Shown: in pieces, positions 23,673 through 33,876 of the stretch | Layout: each line of letters opens with the position of its first letter | Position numbering within the stretch: position 1 is the first letter of the stretch | Source of the DNA: Triticum aestivum | Lineage: Eukaryota > Streptophyta > Magnoliopsida > Poales > Poaceae | Assembly (NCBI RefSeq): GCF_018294505.1 | Contig: NC_057795.1 | Coordinates: 519,327,512 to 519,391,511, forward strand | Direction of reading: 5' to 3' | Length of the DNA stretch: 64,000 bases | Notes under the pieces: model-generated | Seen by the model: the letters and a program-made list of their open reading frames with translations, nothing else | Told to the model about the DNA's origin: nothing | Databases searched by the model: none | Position numbers and translations under genes: made by a program

Positions 23673-24019
23673 ATTTTTGTGTTAATTTTCCTAATTACTG
23701 ACAAGCGGGCCCACTAATAGTAGAGACTTAGATTACTAAGCTATTCTGTTCCATAGCTACAAGTGGGCCCCTTGCCATGTCAGCCACATACAATGCCATG
23801 TCGATGTACTTTATGTCTACGGACATGATTAGCACCTTATATGCACGGTCTCGCCAAGTTTTAGAATCAATTTGGCGTATTTTTCAAGTTTAGGCACTAA
23901 AGTGAACATCCACGGCAAGTTCAAGCACCACAGGTGTATTTACCTCTATTTTAAATCAACAAGCGTTGCTTAGCGCACATGAACAAAGTTTTCTGCGCAC
24001 ATGATAACAAAATGCGAGT

Positions 24020-27000
24020 CTACTCAAATATTACATCATTGGAGCACTCACCCGCAATAGTGCGGGCACCCTTCAGGACACTCTTGTAATACATCTCGGG
24101 CGTGCGATACTCCTTGCCCGATGGTGGCGCGTCCGTCACAAGCTCCTCAGCATCCATCTTGCCCCAGTGCACCTTAGCACGGGCAAGGGCCCTACGGGCA
24201 CCTTCAATACAGGCGGATCGCTTGATGACCTCAACCCATGGACACGCATCCACCAGCCGCCGCACCAGGCCGAAGTAGCTCCCAGGCATGGCCTCATTGG
24301 GCCACAGCCAAACTATGAGGCCCTTCATGGCCTGTTCGGCCACCTTGTGGATCCCGACCAGCTGCTTCAGCTGGTCGCTAAGGGGCACCGGATGTCCGGC
24401 CTCAGCATACTGAGACCAGAAGACCTTCTCCGTCGAGCTCCCCTCCTCGGCCCTATAGAAAGCGGCAGCATCAGACACGCTGCGGGGCAGATCTGCGAAC
24501 GCTCCTGGAGAGCTCCGAATTCAGGTAAGTAACACGTAATCCACATCCACATGCTTGCTTTGCATGAAAAATGCCTTACCCGACGCTATTTTCTTCAACG
24601 CCTCGATTTCCTGGAGGGCCTTGTAGGCTTCGGCCTTAGCGGCTTTGGCACTCTCAAGAGCCGATGCAAGCTCGGACTCTCAAGTCTTCAAGTCACGCTC
24701 CAAACTCTCGTGTTTTTCCATGAGAGCCTGGAGCTCTTGCCGTACCTCCGCCACCCGCGCCTCCTGCTTCTCTCGCTCGGTGCGCTCCGCGGCCGCATTA
24801 TGTTTGGCCACGGACACCGCCTCCTTCAGGGTCACCACCTCATTTGTGGCCCCTGCAATACACACGTTATCCCTGTCATTCTTTTTGCAACCAAATCCTT
24901 TTCTGTAAGGTACAACTTTAATAAGGTACTACTCACCTTCTTTGTCCTCGAGCTGCTTCTTGGCACGGCCGAGCTCGTTCTCGGACCGCTCGAGGTTTTG
25001 CTTCAAAGCATTGACCTTCGCAGTCAGTGCGGCAGAGGTCAGCAGCGTAGCCTGCAATCCCATATCGACATATTTTTTATGACTCCTGCGTATATCTTTT
25101 TAGATCCTTAGTCCGGCTTTTCTTTCCGAACACCGAACCGAGCATCAGGGGCTACTGTCTATGCGGTACTATTTTACATATATTAATATTCTTACCTCAA
25201 AGCCTGATAGAAGGCTGCTGCAGGCTTCGGTTAGCCCGCTTTTGGCGAGCTGGACCTTCTTAATCACCGCACTCATGACAGTGCAGTGTTCCTCCTCGAT
25301 GGAAGCGCCGTTGAGCGCCTCCAGCAAGTTATCCGGCGCCTCTAGTTGGACGGAGGCCGCCGGCGCCATGGTCTTGCCCTTCGTACGAAGGGGCCGCCCG
25401 CCGGACTCCAGAACCACTACAGGTTCCGGTGCGGAGTCCGGCACGAAGTCCGGGAGGTCGCCCTGCGCCACCTCCGGGTCGTCCTCCTCCGGATGGGTCC
25501 CTCTCTGGGATCCCACCTCGACGTTATCAGCGTCGCGGGGAGAGGAGGCGGTTGGAAGTGAAGTGATATTCACATCCGACGAGCCCAAGGACCCGCTCGA
25601 CGAAGCGGGAAGATCGTCCTCGGGCGGACTGCAGGGTTGTATGCGGCGTTAGAAAGACACCAAGTGGCAAAAAGAAAAATCATGAAGTCATTCGGGAGTC
25701 CGGATACTTACGATCTCGCTAGGGGCTTGGCCCTTGGAGGCCAATCCTCGTCGTCATCTCCGGTGTTGGCGGAACAGTCCGGGGGAAGAGTCCTTCCCTT
25801 CTTGGACCCTTCGGCCTCCCTAGCTGGGGAGGCCTTCCTTTTCTTCCCTCCCCCCACTGGGGGAGAGACCTTTTTCTTCCCCTCCGCGTCCTCGGGGGAG
25901 GAGTCCGCCCCGGAGTCATCGGACACCTCAAAACGGGAACTCTTTCGAGTACCCGTTGCCTCCTTCTTGGCCTTCTTCTCCGGCACCACATGGGGTGCCG
26001 GAACCAGCAGCCCCGCTAGACGGGCATCCACTGGGTCTTCTGGCAAGGGGGCCGGACAGATAGTCTGCTCGGCCTTCTTCAGCCAGTCCTATTAAAGGAA
26101 AGGGAGTTTAGATCCCACGTAGAATTAAACTATGGAAAACAAGTGTCCCGTAAAGGGTAAAATCATTTACCTCGTCAGCTTGACGCTGCGAGCGGAATCC
26201 GCGATCTTCGATAGCGGATGCGGGAGCCTCGGCGCCCTTAAAAAGCACCTTCCAGGCATCTTCGTACCTAGTGTCGAAGAGCCCGCTCAAGGTTCGGTGC
26301 TGAGCCGGATTGAACTCCCACAATTTAAAGGCCCATTGCTGGCACGGGAGAATCTGGCGGATGAGCATACCCTGAACCATGTTGACAAGCTTGAGCTTCT
26401 TGTCCACCAGCTTCTGGATGCAGGCTTGGAGTCCGGTCAGCTCCTCTGAATTGCCCCAAGTCAGGCCACTCTCCTTCCAAGAGGTGAGCCAGGTGGGGAT
26501 GCCAGATCTTAATTCAGGGGCCGCTGCCCATTTAGGGTCACGCGGCTCGATGATGTAGAACCACCCCGATTGCCACCCCTTGATGGTTTCCACGAAGGCG
26601 CCCTCAAGCCAAGTAACGTTCGGTATCTTGCCCACCATGGCGCCTCCGCATTCCGCTTGATTTCCCTTCACGACCTTCGGCTTGACATTGAAGATCTTGA
26701 GCCACAAGCCGAAGTGGGGCTGGATGCAGAGGAAGGCCTCGCACACGACGATAAACGCCGAGATGTTGAGGATGAAATTTGGGGCCAGATCATGGAAATC
26801 CAGGCCGTAGTAGAACATGAGCCCCTGGACAAAGGGGTGAAGTGGGAAGCCCAGTCCACGAAGGAAATGGGGAAGGAATACCACCCTCTCATGGGGCTTG
26901 GGGGTGGGGATGAGCTGCCCCTTGTCGGGGAGCTGGTGCGCGATGTCGCTGGACAGGTATCCGGCGCTGCGCAGCCTCTCGATGTGCCCCTCCGTGACGG

Positions 27001-27106
27001 AGGAGGCCATCCACTTGCCTCCCGCTCTGTACATGGCTGGAGGAGGTTGAGGTGAGATGTGCGGACTTGGGCGCTGGAGCTCGAGTGCGCGGAGATGGAT
27101 AAGCAA
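24020..27106 (-). pseudogene. Antisense gene of Tat element 2 ('putative gypsy type transposon' family)
   Basis: Spliced minus-strand gene, opposite to gag and protease. Exon 1 (27106 to 26171) reads MYRAGGKWMASSVTEGH, then a conserved globular domain (FLRGLGFPLHPFVQGLMFYYGL, WFYIIEPRD, LLRI-type helices), ending at GACGAG before GTAAATG. Exon 2 (26088 to about 25709) is acidic/basic and disordered (KKRKASPAREAEGSKKGR). Further exons lie near 25630-25200 and 25050-24550 (coiled coil), and the last at 24478-24020 ends CSNDVIFE. Similar plant proteins are annotated as 'transposase (putative) gypsy type', though their function is unknown. It appears largely open, but the exon borders in the middle are not certain. 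Confidence 0.65.
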
Positions 27107-27589
27107 AGGAGGAAGAAGGCGTAGGTAAAAAGGTGGATCCTTATCTCGTTATATATGGGCGGACGAAATTATGCGTCCCCACCGGCCTGGTAAAACTCCC
27201 TTTTCTCCCAAACGCCGCAATCAATGGTGCGGTTGGGTTACCCACGCCCGTATTGAGGAGAATCCCGGAATAAGGGGAACACGATCTTTGCTTCGACAAG
27301 ACGTGCCATGGAAACCGCTTCGCTAAATGCGCTGAGGCGGTATAATAAAGATGATTCGAGTAAAGGCTTGGTTGTGGTGTGACGTCACGCCACGAAATAC
27401 GTCAGCAGATTGAACTTGTGTAAATATTATTCTCTCTATGGTGGAATGTGGAATTTATTTTGCAGAGCCGGACACTATCCCGGTGTTCACAATCTTCTAC
27501 AAACTATTCGGAGAAGGAACCCGCCTTGCAATGCCGAAGACAATATGCGCGCCGGACTCGTCGTCATTGAAGCCTGGTTCAGGGGCTAC
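27107..27589. other. 3' spacer of Tat element 2
   Basis: Contains the likely antisense promoter (minus-strand TATATATAACGAG-type sequence near 27142-27156, about 100 bp from the antisense start) and ends with the polypurine-like TTCAGGGGCTAC directly before the LTR. Confidence 0.45.
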
Positions 27590-28044
27590 TGAGGGAGTCC
27601 TGGACTAGGGGGTGTCCGGATGGCCGAACTATCATCATCGGCCGAACTCCAAGACTATGAAGATACAAGATTGAAGACTTCATCCCGTGTCCGGATGGGA
27701 CTTTCCTTGGCGTGGAAGGCAAGCTTGGCGATACGGATATGTAGATCTCCTACCATTGTAACCGACTCTATGTAACCCTAGCCCTCTCCGGTGTCTATAT
27801 AAACCGGATGGCTTTAGTCCGTAGGACAACAACAATAACAACAATCATACCATAGGCTAGCTTTTAGGGTTTAGCCTCCTTGATCTCGTGGTAGATCTAC
27901 TCTTGTAATACCCACATCATCAATATCAATCAAGCAGGACGTAGGGTTTTACCTCCATCAAGAGGGCCCGAACCTGGGTAAAACATCATGTCCCTTGTCT
28001 CCTGTTACCATCCGCCTAGATGCACAGTTCGGGACCCCCTACCC
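27590..28044 (+). repeat. 3' LTR of Tat element 2, clipped at its 3' end
   Basis: Matches 17133-17608 up to CCCCCTACCC and then passes directly into the duplicated target CCGGAAGTG. About 28 terminal bases, including the GACA end, are missing, so the integrase-processed terminus is absent on this side. Confidence 0.9.
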
Positions 28045-28080
28045 GGAAGTGTCTAGCAGTGCACGGCATCGGAATGTTCC
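28043..28080. repeat. 38-bp target duplication flanking Tat element 2, right copy
   Basis: Second copy of 17095-17132. It shares two C residues with the clipped LTR end, a possible microhomology at the junction. Confidence 0.9.
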
Positions 28081-28082
28081 CC

Positions 28083-29251
28083 AAAGGCCCAATCTTGCAC
28101 GTGGCGAAGTAAATGCTCAGGATGTGGTGGATAATGGTAGGGCACGAAGGGAGGCCGCTTTGACGGCACAACATGCGGGTCATTATCAACCCGCCCCGGT
28201 TCAACCTGCGGCGTCAGTAGACCGTGGTACCGGGCTAGCCTTTAGCTCCTGGGGAGTGCCTTGTCTCATTCCGGCTCTATGCAATGTGCGACTACCTAAA
28301 GATTTCAAGGGTCCACATAAGGTGCCGAATTACACGGCGGATCAACCACCTGAGGCATGGGTTGAAAGTTATGAGATGGCAATGGAGATGTTGGACGTGG
28401 ATGAAGCGGCTTGTGCAAAGTATTTCACGATGATGTTGGAAGGGACAGCCCGTATTTGGTTGAAAAACTTACTAGCTAACTCCATCGAATCATGGGACCA
28501 GTTGAAGGCCCGGTTTAGAGCCAATTTCAAAGACACCTGCAAATAGCCCATGTCTATTGTGGATCTGGATGCCTGTGTTCAAGGGGAGAACGAGTCAACC
28601 ACTCATTGGGTGCGCCGGGTCTCAGAAGTCTTGCATTCTTCAGACCGGATTAAGGCTGGTCACGCAATCATCACTCTGGAACGCAATTGCCGGTTTAAGT
28701 CACTAAAGATGAAGTTGGTACGGCTCAAACGCCATTGCGATGACTTGGGAACCCTCATGGCCGCCTTGGTCAAATATGCTGATTCTAATAATGCCAAGGA
28801 TCCTGATTCTGATGAGGAGAAACCGGAGAAGGGAAAGAAGAACGGTGGTGTCAAGGGACAGCAGCACAACCAAGGAGGCCATGGGAACAACAGTAAGCGT
28901 AAAGCGGATTCAGATTTTGTGGCTAACGCTAACATGCAGCGTCGTAAGGGTAAACCGCCCCAGCGCGGCGGCAGAATGAATCTGGAGCGTTTGTTGAATC
29001 AGCACTGCCCAAAGCATGGGACCAAGGAGGTTCTTGCCACACATCTCTGGAAGGATTGTCACATTATGAAGGAGTTCAAAAACTTTGATCTTTTCCAATA
29101 TGATCAAGGGCCATCAGGCGGTCTAGGTCCAGGTTTTCATGGTGGCGGTGGTTCAAGCTCTGGATTTCAGAATAATCAGGGCAACCAGAATAACCAAGGT
29201 GGTAACAACCAGCAGAATAATCAAGGAAATCAGCAGCAGTCGGGTTACTAG
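28083..29251 (+). pseudogene. Gag, C-terminal part, of Tat element 1
   Basis: Continues the Gag frame after element 2. It carries the retrotransposon Gag core (PPEAWVESYEMAMEMLDVDE, then GTARIWLKNL and SWDQLKARF), a Lys-rich linker and a very Gln/Asn/Gly-rich C-terminal tail (29140-29250). A Cys/His stretch HCPKHGTKE...HLWKDCH lies near 29000-29070. TAG codons at 28544 and 29249 interrupt it; the frame is the same on both sides, so these are point changes, not shifts. Confidence 0.8.
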
Positions 29252-30082
29252 AGTCACCCAAAGCAGAATAACCAAGGTGGGCAGTATCATGTGGTCACTA
29301 CTAGTTTGTGCAAGCATGATCAGAAGCTTCACAAGAGGGCAATTAATGTTGTTGAACCAGTAGTACCACGTTATCTGCGGTGGTCCGAACAACCTATTCT
29401 GTGGAGTAGGGAGGATGATCCGCCCCGGGTTGACAATCCGGGTCACCTGGCTTTGGTGGTAGCACCTCAGGTGGGTGGTTATAAGTTCAACAAAGTGCTC
29501 ATGGATGGAGGAAGCAGTATCAACATTCTGTATTATGAGACCTTCCGTCGCATGGGGTTGACAGACAAGAGTCTTAAACCGTCCAACACTGTTTTTCATT
29601 GTGTGGTACCAGGTAAATCGGCATATCCTGTTGGTAAGATCGCTTTGGAAGTTGTGTTTGGTGATGAGCATGATTCCCGGTCTGAGACATTGACCTTTGA
29701 AGTGGTGAGGATCCAGAGCCCGTACCACGCACTATTTGGGCGACCGGCTTATGCAAAATTCATGGCGAGGCCATGTTATATTTGCTTGCAGCTCAAGATG
29801 CCAGGACATAAAGGGACCATTACGGTTCACGAAAGTCGTAAAATCGCTTTGGATTGCGAGGAAGGTGATGCGGCCTATGCTGAGTCGGTTTGTGCTATAG
29901 AGGAGCTGAAGTTTTATAAGGAAAATGTTGATCCGGCAGACATGACCCCTATGAAGAAGCCCACCACTGAGCATGACCCAACCCTACATTTCAAACCGGC
30001 TGATGAGACTAAACTTGTTGATTTTGTTCCTGGTGATTCATCCAAGCAGTTCAGCATCAGCACAAATCTGGATCCGAAATAG
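29252..30082 (+). pseudogene. Aspartic protease region of Tat element 1
   Basis: Same frame as gag. The active-site loop reads VLMDGGSSINILY (near 29498) and the partner strand HALFGRPAY (near 29727). It would process the Gag-Pol polyprotein. A TAG at 30080 separates it from the following pol remnant. Confidence 0.8.
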
Positions 30083-30221
30083 GAAAGCACGCTCATCGAG
30101 TTCATCCGTGAGAACCGGGACATTTTTGCATGAAAGCCTTCTGACATGCCGGGTGTACCGAGGGAACTGGCTGAGCACACTCTTAATATTGATCCCAAGT
30201 TTAAACCGGTCAAGAAATTTC
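30083..30221 (+). pseudogene. Reverse transcriptase remnant (N-terminal edge only)
   Basis: Reads ESTLIEFIRENRDIFA, stop TGA (30131), KPSDMPGVPRE...FKPVK, the usual lead-in to Tat reverse transcriptase. At about 30217 it jumps to a sequence that normally lies after the RT core (SNRGIEANPEKIKAI). The palm motifs, including YxDD, are absent, so an internal deletion of roughly 0.5 kb removed the catalytic core. Confidence 0.75.
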
Positions 30222-32687
30222 TTCGTATCCAACAGAGGCATTGAGGCTAATCCGGAAAAAATCAAAGCAATCACATCCTTGGCTAAACCGAAGTGTATCA
30301 ACGATGTTCAACGTCTGGCGGGTCGGATTGCAGCCCTTAGTCGGTTTATCAGCCGTTTGGGAGAGAAAGCAATTCCTTTGTATCAAATGTTGAAAAAGAC
30401 GGACGATTTCGTCTGGAGTGATGCAGCTAATGCGGCTTTTGAGGAGTTAAAGCGGCAGTTGGTTGAACCGCCGGTTCTTGCAGCTCCGGTTGATAATGAA
30501 CCCTTGCTATTATATGTGGCTGCCAATGCCCGAGTGGTCAGTGAGGCAATTGTGGTTGAACATAAGGAGGCTGGGAAGGAGTATCCGGTTCAACGACCCG
30601 TGTATTACATCAGTGAAGTCCTGATCGAGTCGAAACAACGCTATCCACATTGGCAGAAGTTGGTGTATGGAGTTTTTATGGAAACTCGAAAGCTCTAGCA
30701 ATACTTTCAAGGCCATCCCATCATAGTGGTTAGTTCTTCTCCTTTGGGTGATATAATTCAAAACAGGGAAGCAACTGGCCGGGTTGCAAAGTGGGCAATT
30801 GAGCTTGGTCCACGTGGTTTGAAGTATGTGCCTCGAACAGCCATCAAATCCCAGGCACTTGTGGATTTTATCAATGATTGGACCGAGTTGCAAGCACCAG
30901 AGGACAAACCGGATAATACATACTGGACTATTCACTTCGATGGATCCAGTCAATTGGAGGGCTCGGGGGCTGGAGTTGTCCTTACTTCCCCTCGAGGTGA
31001 TAAAATTTGCTATGTTCTCCGCTTGATGTTTCCCTGTACTAACAATGTAGCTGAGTATGAAGCATTACTCCATGGTCTCCGGGTGGCTAAAGAGATGAAC
31101 TTGAGTCGAGTTTGTTGTTTTGGAGATTCTGGTCTGGTGGCTCAGCAAGTTTCTGGTACTTGGGATTCTAAGGATCCACTCATGGTGGCTTACAGATGTG
31201 AGGTGGATATTGTGGCGGGTCACTTCAAAGGGTATCAGGTTGAGCATATCGATCGGCGCAAAAACGAAGCAACAGACGCTTTAAGCCGGCTTGGATCTCA
31301 GCGCAAACCGGTACCTCCCAATACCTTTTTAGATATCTTGCATAACCCGTCTGTTAAGTTGCCTACAGAAGAAGACTTGGCTGTTCCTGATCCGGAGGCT
31401 CAATTGGTGGTCGTTTTACACGTTGTGCCGGATTGGACGGTTCCATATCTGGCGTATATGAACCGGGGCGAGTTACCAGATGATGAAGTACTAGCTCGGC
31501 AGATAGTCCAGCGATCCAAGTCCATGGTTATTCACAATGGCGAGTTACACCGCTGTAGTGTTTCAGGCGTATTTCAGCATTGTGTTTCTCCGGAAGAAGG
31601 CCAAGAGATCCTACGGGAAATACATGAAGGGGATTGTGGTCATCATGCCGGTTCAAAATCCCTGGTTGCAAAGGCTTTTCGGCATGGGTTCTACTGGTTG
31701 ACAGCTCATGCTGATGCGGAGGATTTGGTAAAGCGATGTGATGCTTGTCAGACATTTTCATGCAGAGCTCATGTTCCGGCTCAAGAACTATGGATGATTC
31801 CTATCACTTGGCCTTTTGCCACTTGGGGGCTTGATATGGTGGGACCCTTTAAGCGTTCCAAGGATAAGAAGACCCACCTATTGGTGGCGGTTGACAAATT
31901 CACCAAGTGGGTTGAAGCGGAGCCTATTAGCAAGTGTGATGCGGCTACAGTGGTTCAGTTTCCCCAAAAGATTATCTTCTGCTTTGGTTTTCCACACAAC
32001 ATCATCACAGATAATGGCACAAACCTTTCTAAAGGTGAGATGGAAGATTTCTGTCAGAGAGAGCACATCCGGCTTGACTTAGCATCTGCGGCGCACCCTC
32101 AGTCCAACGGTCAAGCAGAGAGAGCCAACCAAGAAATTTTGAAGGGTATTAAACCCCGGCTCACGATTCCCTTGAAGCGGGCGCCGGGTTGTTGGGTGGA
32201 AGAGTTGCCTTCTATCTTATGGAGCATCAACACCACCCCAAATCGATCAACTGGATACACACCTTTCCTCATGGTGTACGGGGCCGAGGCAGTCCTTCCA
32301 AGTGATATTCGTCATGACTCGCCCCAAATTGCTAATTATGTTGAAGCAGACAACGAGCAAGCACGCCAAGAGGCGCTGGACCTGTTAGATGAGAAATGGG
32401 ACATGGCTTTGGCTCGATCGGCGGTTTATCAACAAGACCTGCGGCGTTATCACAACCGCCGAGTTAGGACAAGAACCTTTCAAGAAGGTGACTTAGTGCT
32501 TCGGTTCATCCAGGATCAGACCGACATGCACAAGTTATCCCCACCTTGGGAAGGGCCCTTTGTGGTCAGCAAAAATCTGCACAACGGATCATACTACCTC
32601 ATTGACATTCGACACAACTCACGCAGCTCTAAGGAGGAGACCCGGCGGCCGTGGAACATAGCTCTCCTACGGCCTTACTACACTTGA
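30222..32687 (+). pseudogene. RNase H, archaeal-type RNase H and integrase of Tat element 1
   Basis: The frame after the RT deletion covers a gypsy RNase H remnant (30222-30698, then TAG) and a 653-codon open part (30726-32687). In the latter an archaeal-type RNase H has the acidic set D72 (HFDGS), E110 (AEYEAL), D134 (GDSGLV) and D184 (NEATDALSR). Integrase follows with zinc-binding H300, H307, C338 and C341, and a DD35E core D370 (GLDMVGPF), D429 (ITDNGTN) and E465 (NGQAERANQ). All catalytic residues look intact, so this part decayed less than the upstream half. It ends ALLRPYYT, the common Tat C-terminus. Archaeal-type RNase H supports the Tat assignment. Confidence 0.88.
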
Positions 32688-33876
32688 GCCATAGGCTTTT
32701 CTTATGTACATATTTCGACAATGTATATATTATGATCAATAAAGTAAACCAGCATCCTTGCTATAAGCAGGGCCTCTGCTGTTTTTTCTCAAATGAGTTA
32801 CATGGGGGCTTCAGCTGACAAAGCGGAGTACTACCTGTTAAACCGGCTATCATGCCACAATACAGCTTGGGAGCTTCACACCCAAGGGGTCAAAGAGAGT
32901 CTGCATGCTATGCACAGCTCAAACATAGGCACCCAATGAGCACAGCTCATCATGTTACTTGGGGGATCCTTGTGTCAAATACCAAGGAGTTTGAAAGGAC
33001 CCTTGTAGCTGGGTATCGACCCACGGCTTGGAAGCCTGGTATATTTACTTAAAACCCCGGGTTAACCTGCCTTCATCAAGTAAGCCACTCCTATCCAGGT
33101 AATCCTGGCATGACCCTCCAAACGTTTGACAGTTACTCTCATTGAGACCCTGAACTTGTCAAAGTTAAAATAGTGATTGGTTAGTTGGAGGCCCATCTTA
33201 AAAGGCTTTGTCAAATGGTTTAACTCAGCGGCCTGGCACCCCATGAAAAGCCTCGAATTTGGGCTTGGCAGCCCTTGAAAAGCCTTGACTACATGGTTTT
33301 ATTTGCGTTTGTCATTTTTCTTTTGCTAAATTCTATGTTAAACCGGTCTCTTTTGACCTGGTATGGCTTTTCAGTCATCTTATCAAACCGGAGTTTCATA
33401 ACCCGGCCTGGCTTTGACTACTTGTCACTAGTTTTGATCATCTGAGGTTCATTATAACCCGTCATGACTTATTATACGCCATCAATACATGATGGAGTTA
33501 TTCAAAATTCCAGATTTGGGTCTTCACCCTTATCACAATCAAAGTTGGTAAACCAACTAATGTGATATCACATCACAGGTATGAGTTATTTCATATTTCT
33601 TAAGGTTTGATTATCAATCAGGCTTTATCTTGGGCATTATGACCCGTCCGGCGGTAAACCGCCAGGACAATTATTTTTATGCAGACATAGGAATTGCATA
33701 CTATGATATATGAGGCAACATTGAACTATTCATGATGGATCACATAAAGTATTTCCCACTGCACGATGGTAGCAGATCAAAGTATTTTTGCTACCCTATT
33801 ACAAGGCGCTTCATGGCCCAAAATATGGAATTGTCTTAAACCGGACAGTTTTTGCAATATCCAACGGATTGCCGGA
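32688..33876. other. Spacer between integrase and antisense gene of Tat element 1
   Basis: About 1.2 kb without a supportable gene. An AATAAA-type signal (GATCAATAAAGTAAACC, 32733-32749) soon after the pol stop could end the sense transcript. CCGGTTTA-like words recur here and through the element. Confidence 0.5.

Larger units (their letters stand above)
22090..23946. mobile_element. Non-autonomous Mutator-like element, 1857 bp, with long TIRs
   Basis: The left end AAGGTAAATACACTAGCGGT and the reverse complement of the right end (GAGGTAAATACACCTGTGGT) start inverted arms that can be followed for about 350 bp each (22090-22440 and 23600-23946), with shared blocks such as CCTAAACTTGAAAAATACGCC and GGGCCCACTT. 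A 9-bp TSD flanks it. The ~1.1-kb centre is very AT-rich and holds no gene. Small ORFs at 22781-23047 and 22827-23015 have no features. Confidence 0.85.
17133..28044 (+). mobile_element. Tat element 2: non-autonomous Gypsy (Tat lineage), nested in element 1
   Basis: LTRs at 17133-17608 and 27590-28044 start TGAGGGAGTCCTGG; the right copy stops at CCCCCTACCC and lacks the last ~28 bases of the left one. Internal content: degenerate gag, a DGGSS aspartic protease (20117-20940), no reverse transcriptase, RNase H or integrase, a spacer with a nested Mutator-like element, and a spliced antisense gene (24020-27106). It sits in gag of element 1, flanked by a 38-bp direct duplication. It would need pol proteins in trans. 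The lineage call rests on gag/protease type, TTGGTGCTTTCATTGAGAG after the LTR, and the antisense gene. Confidence 0.9.
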
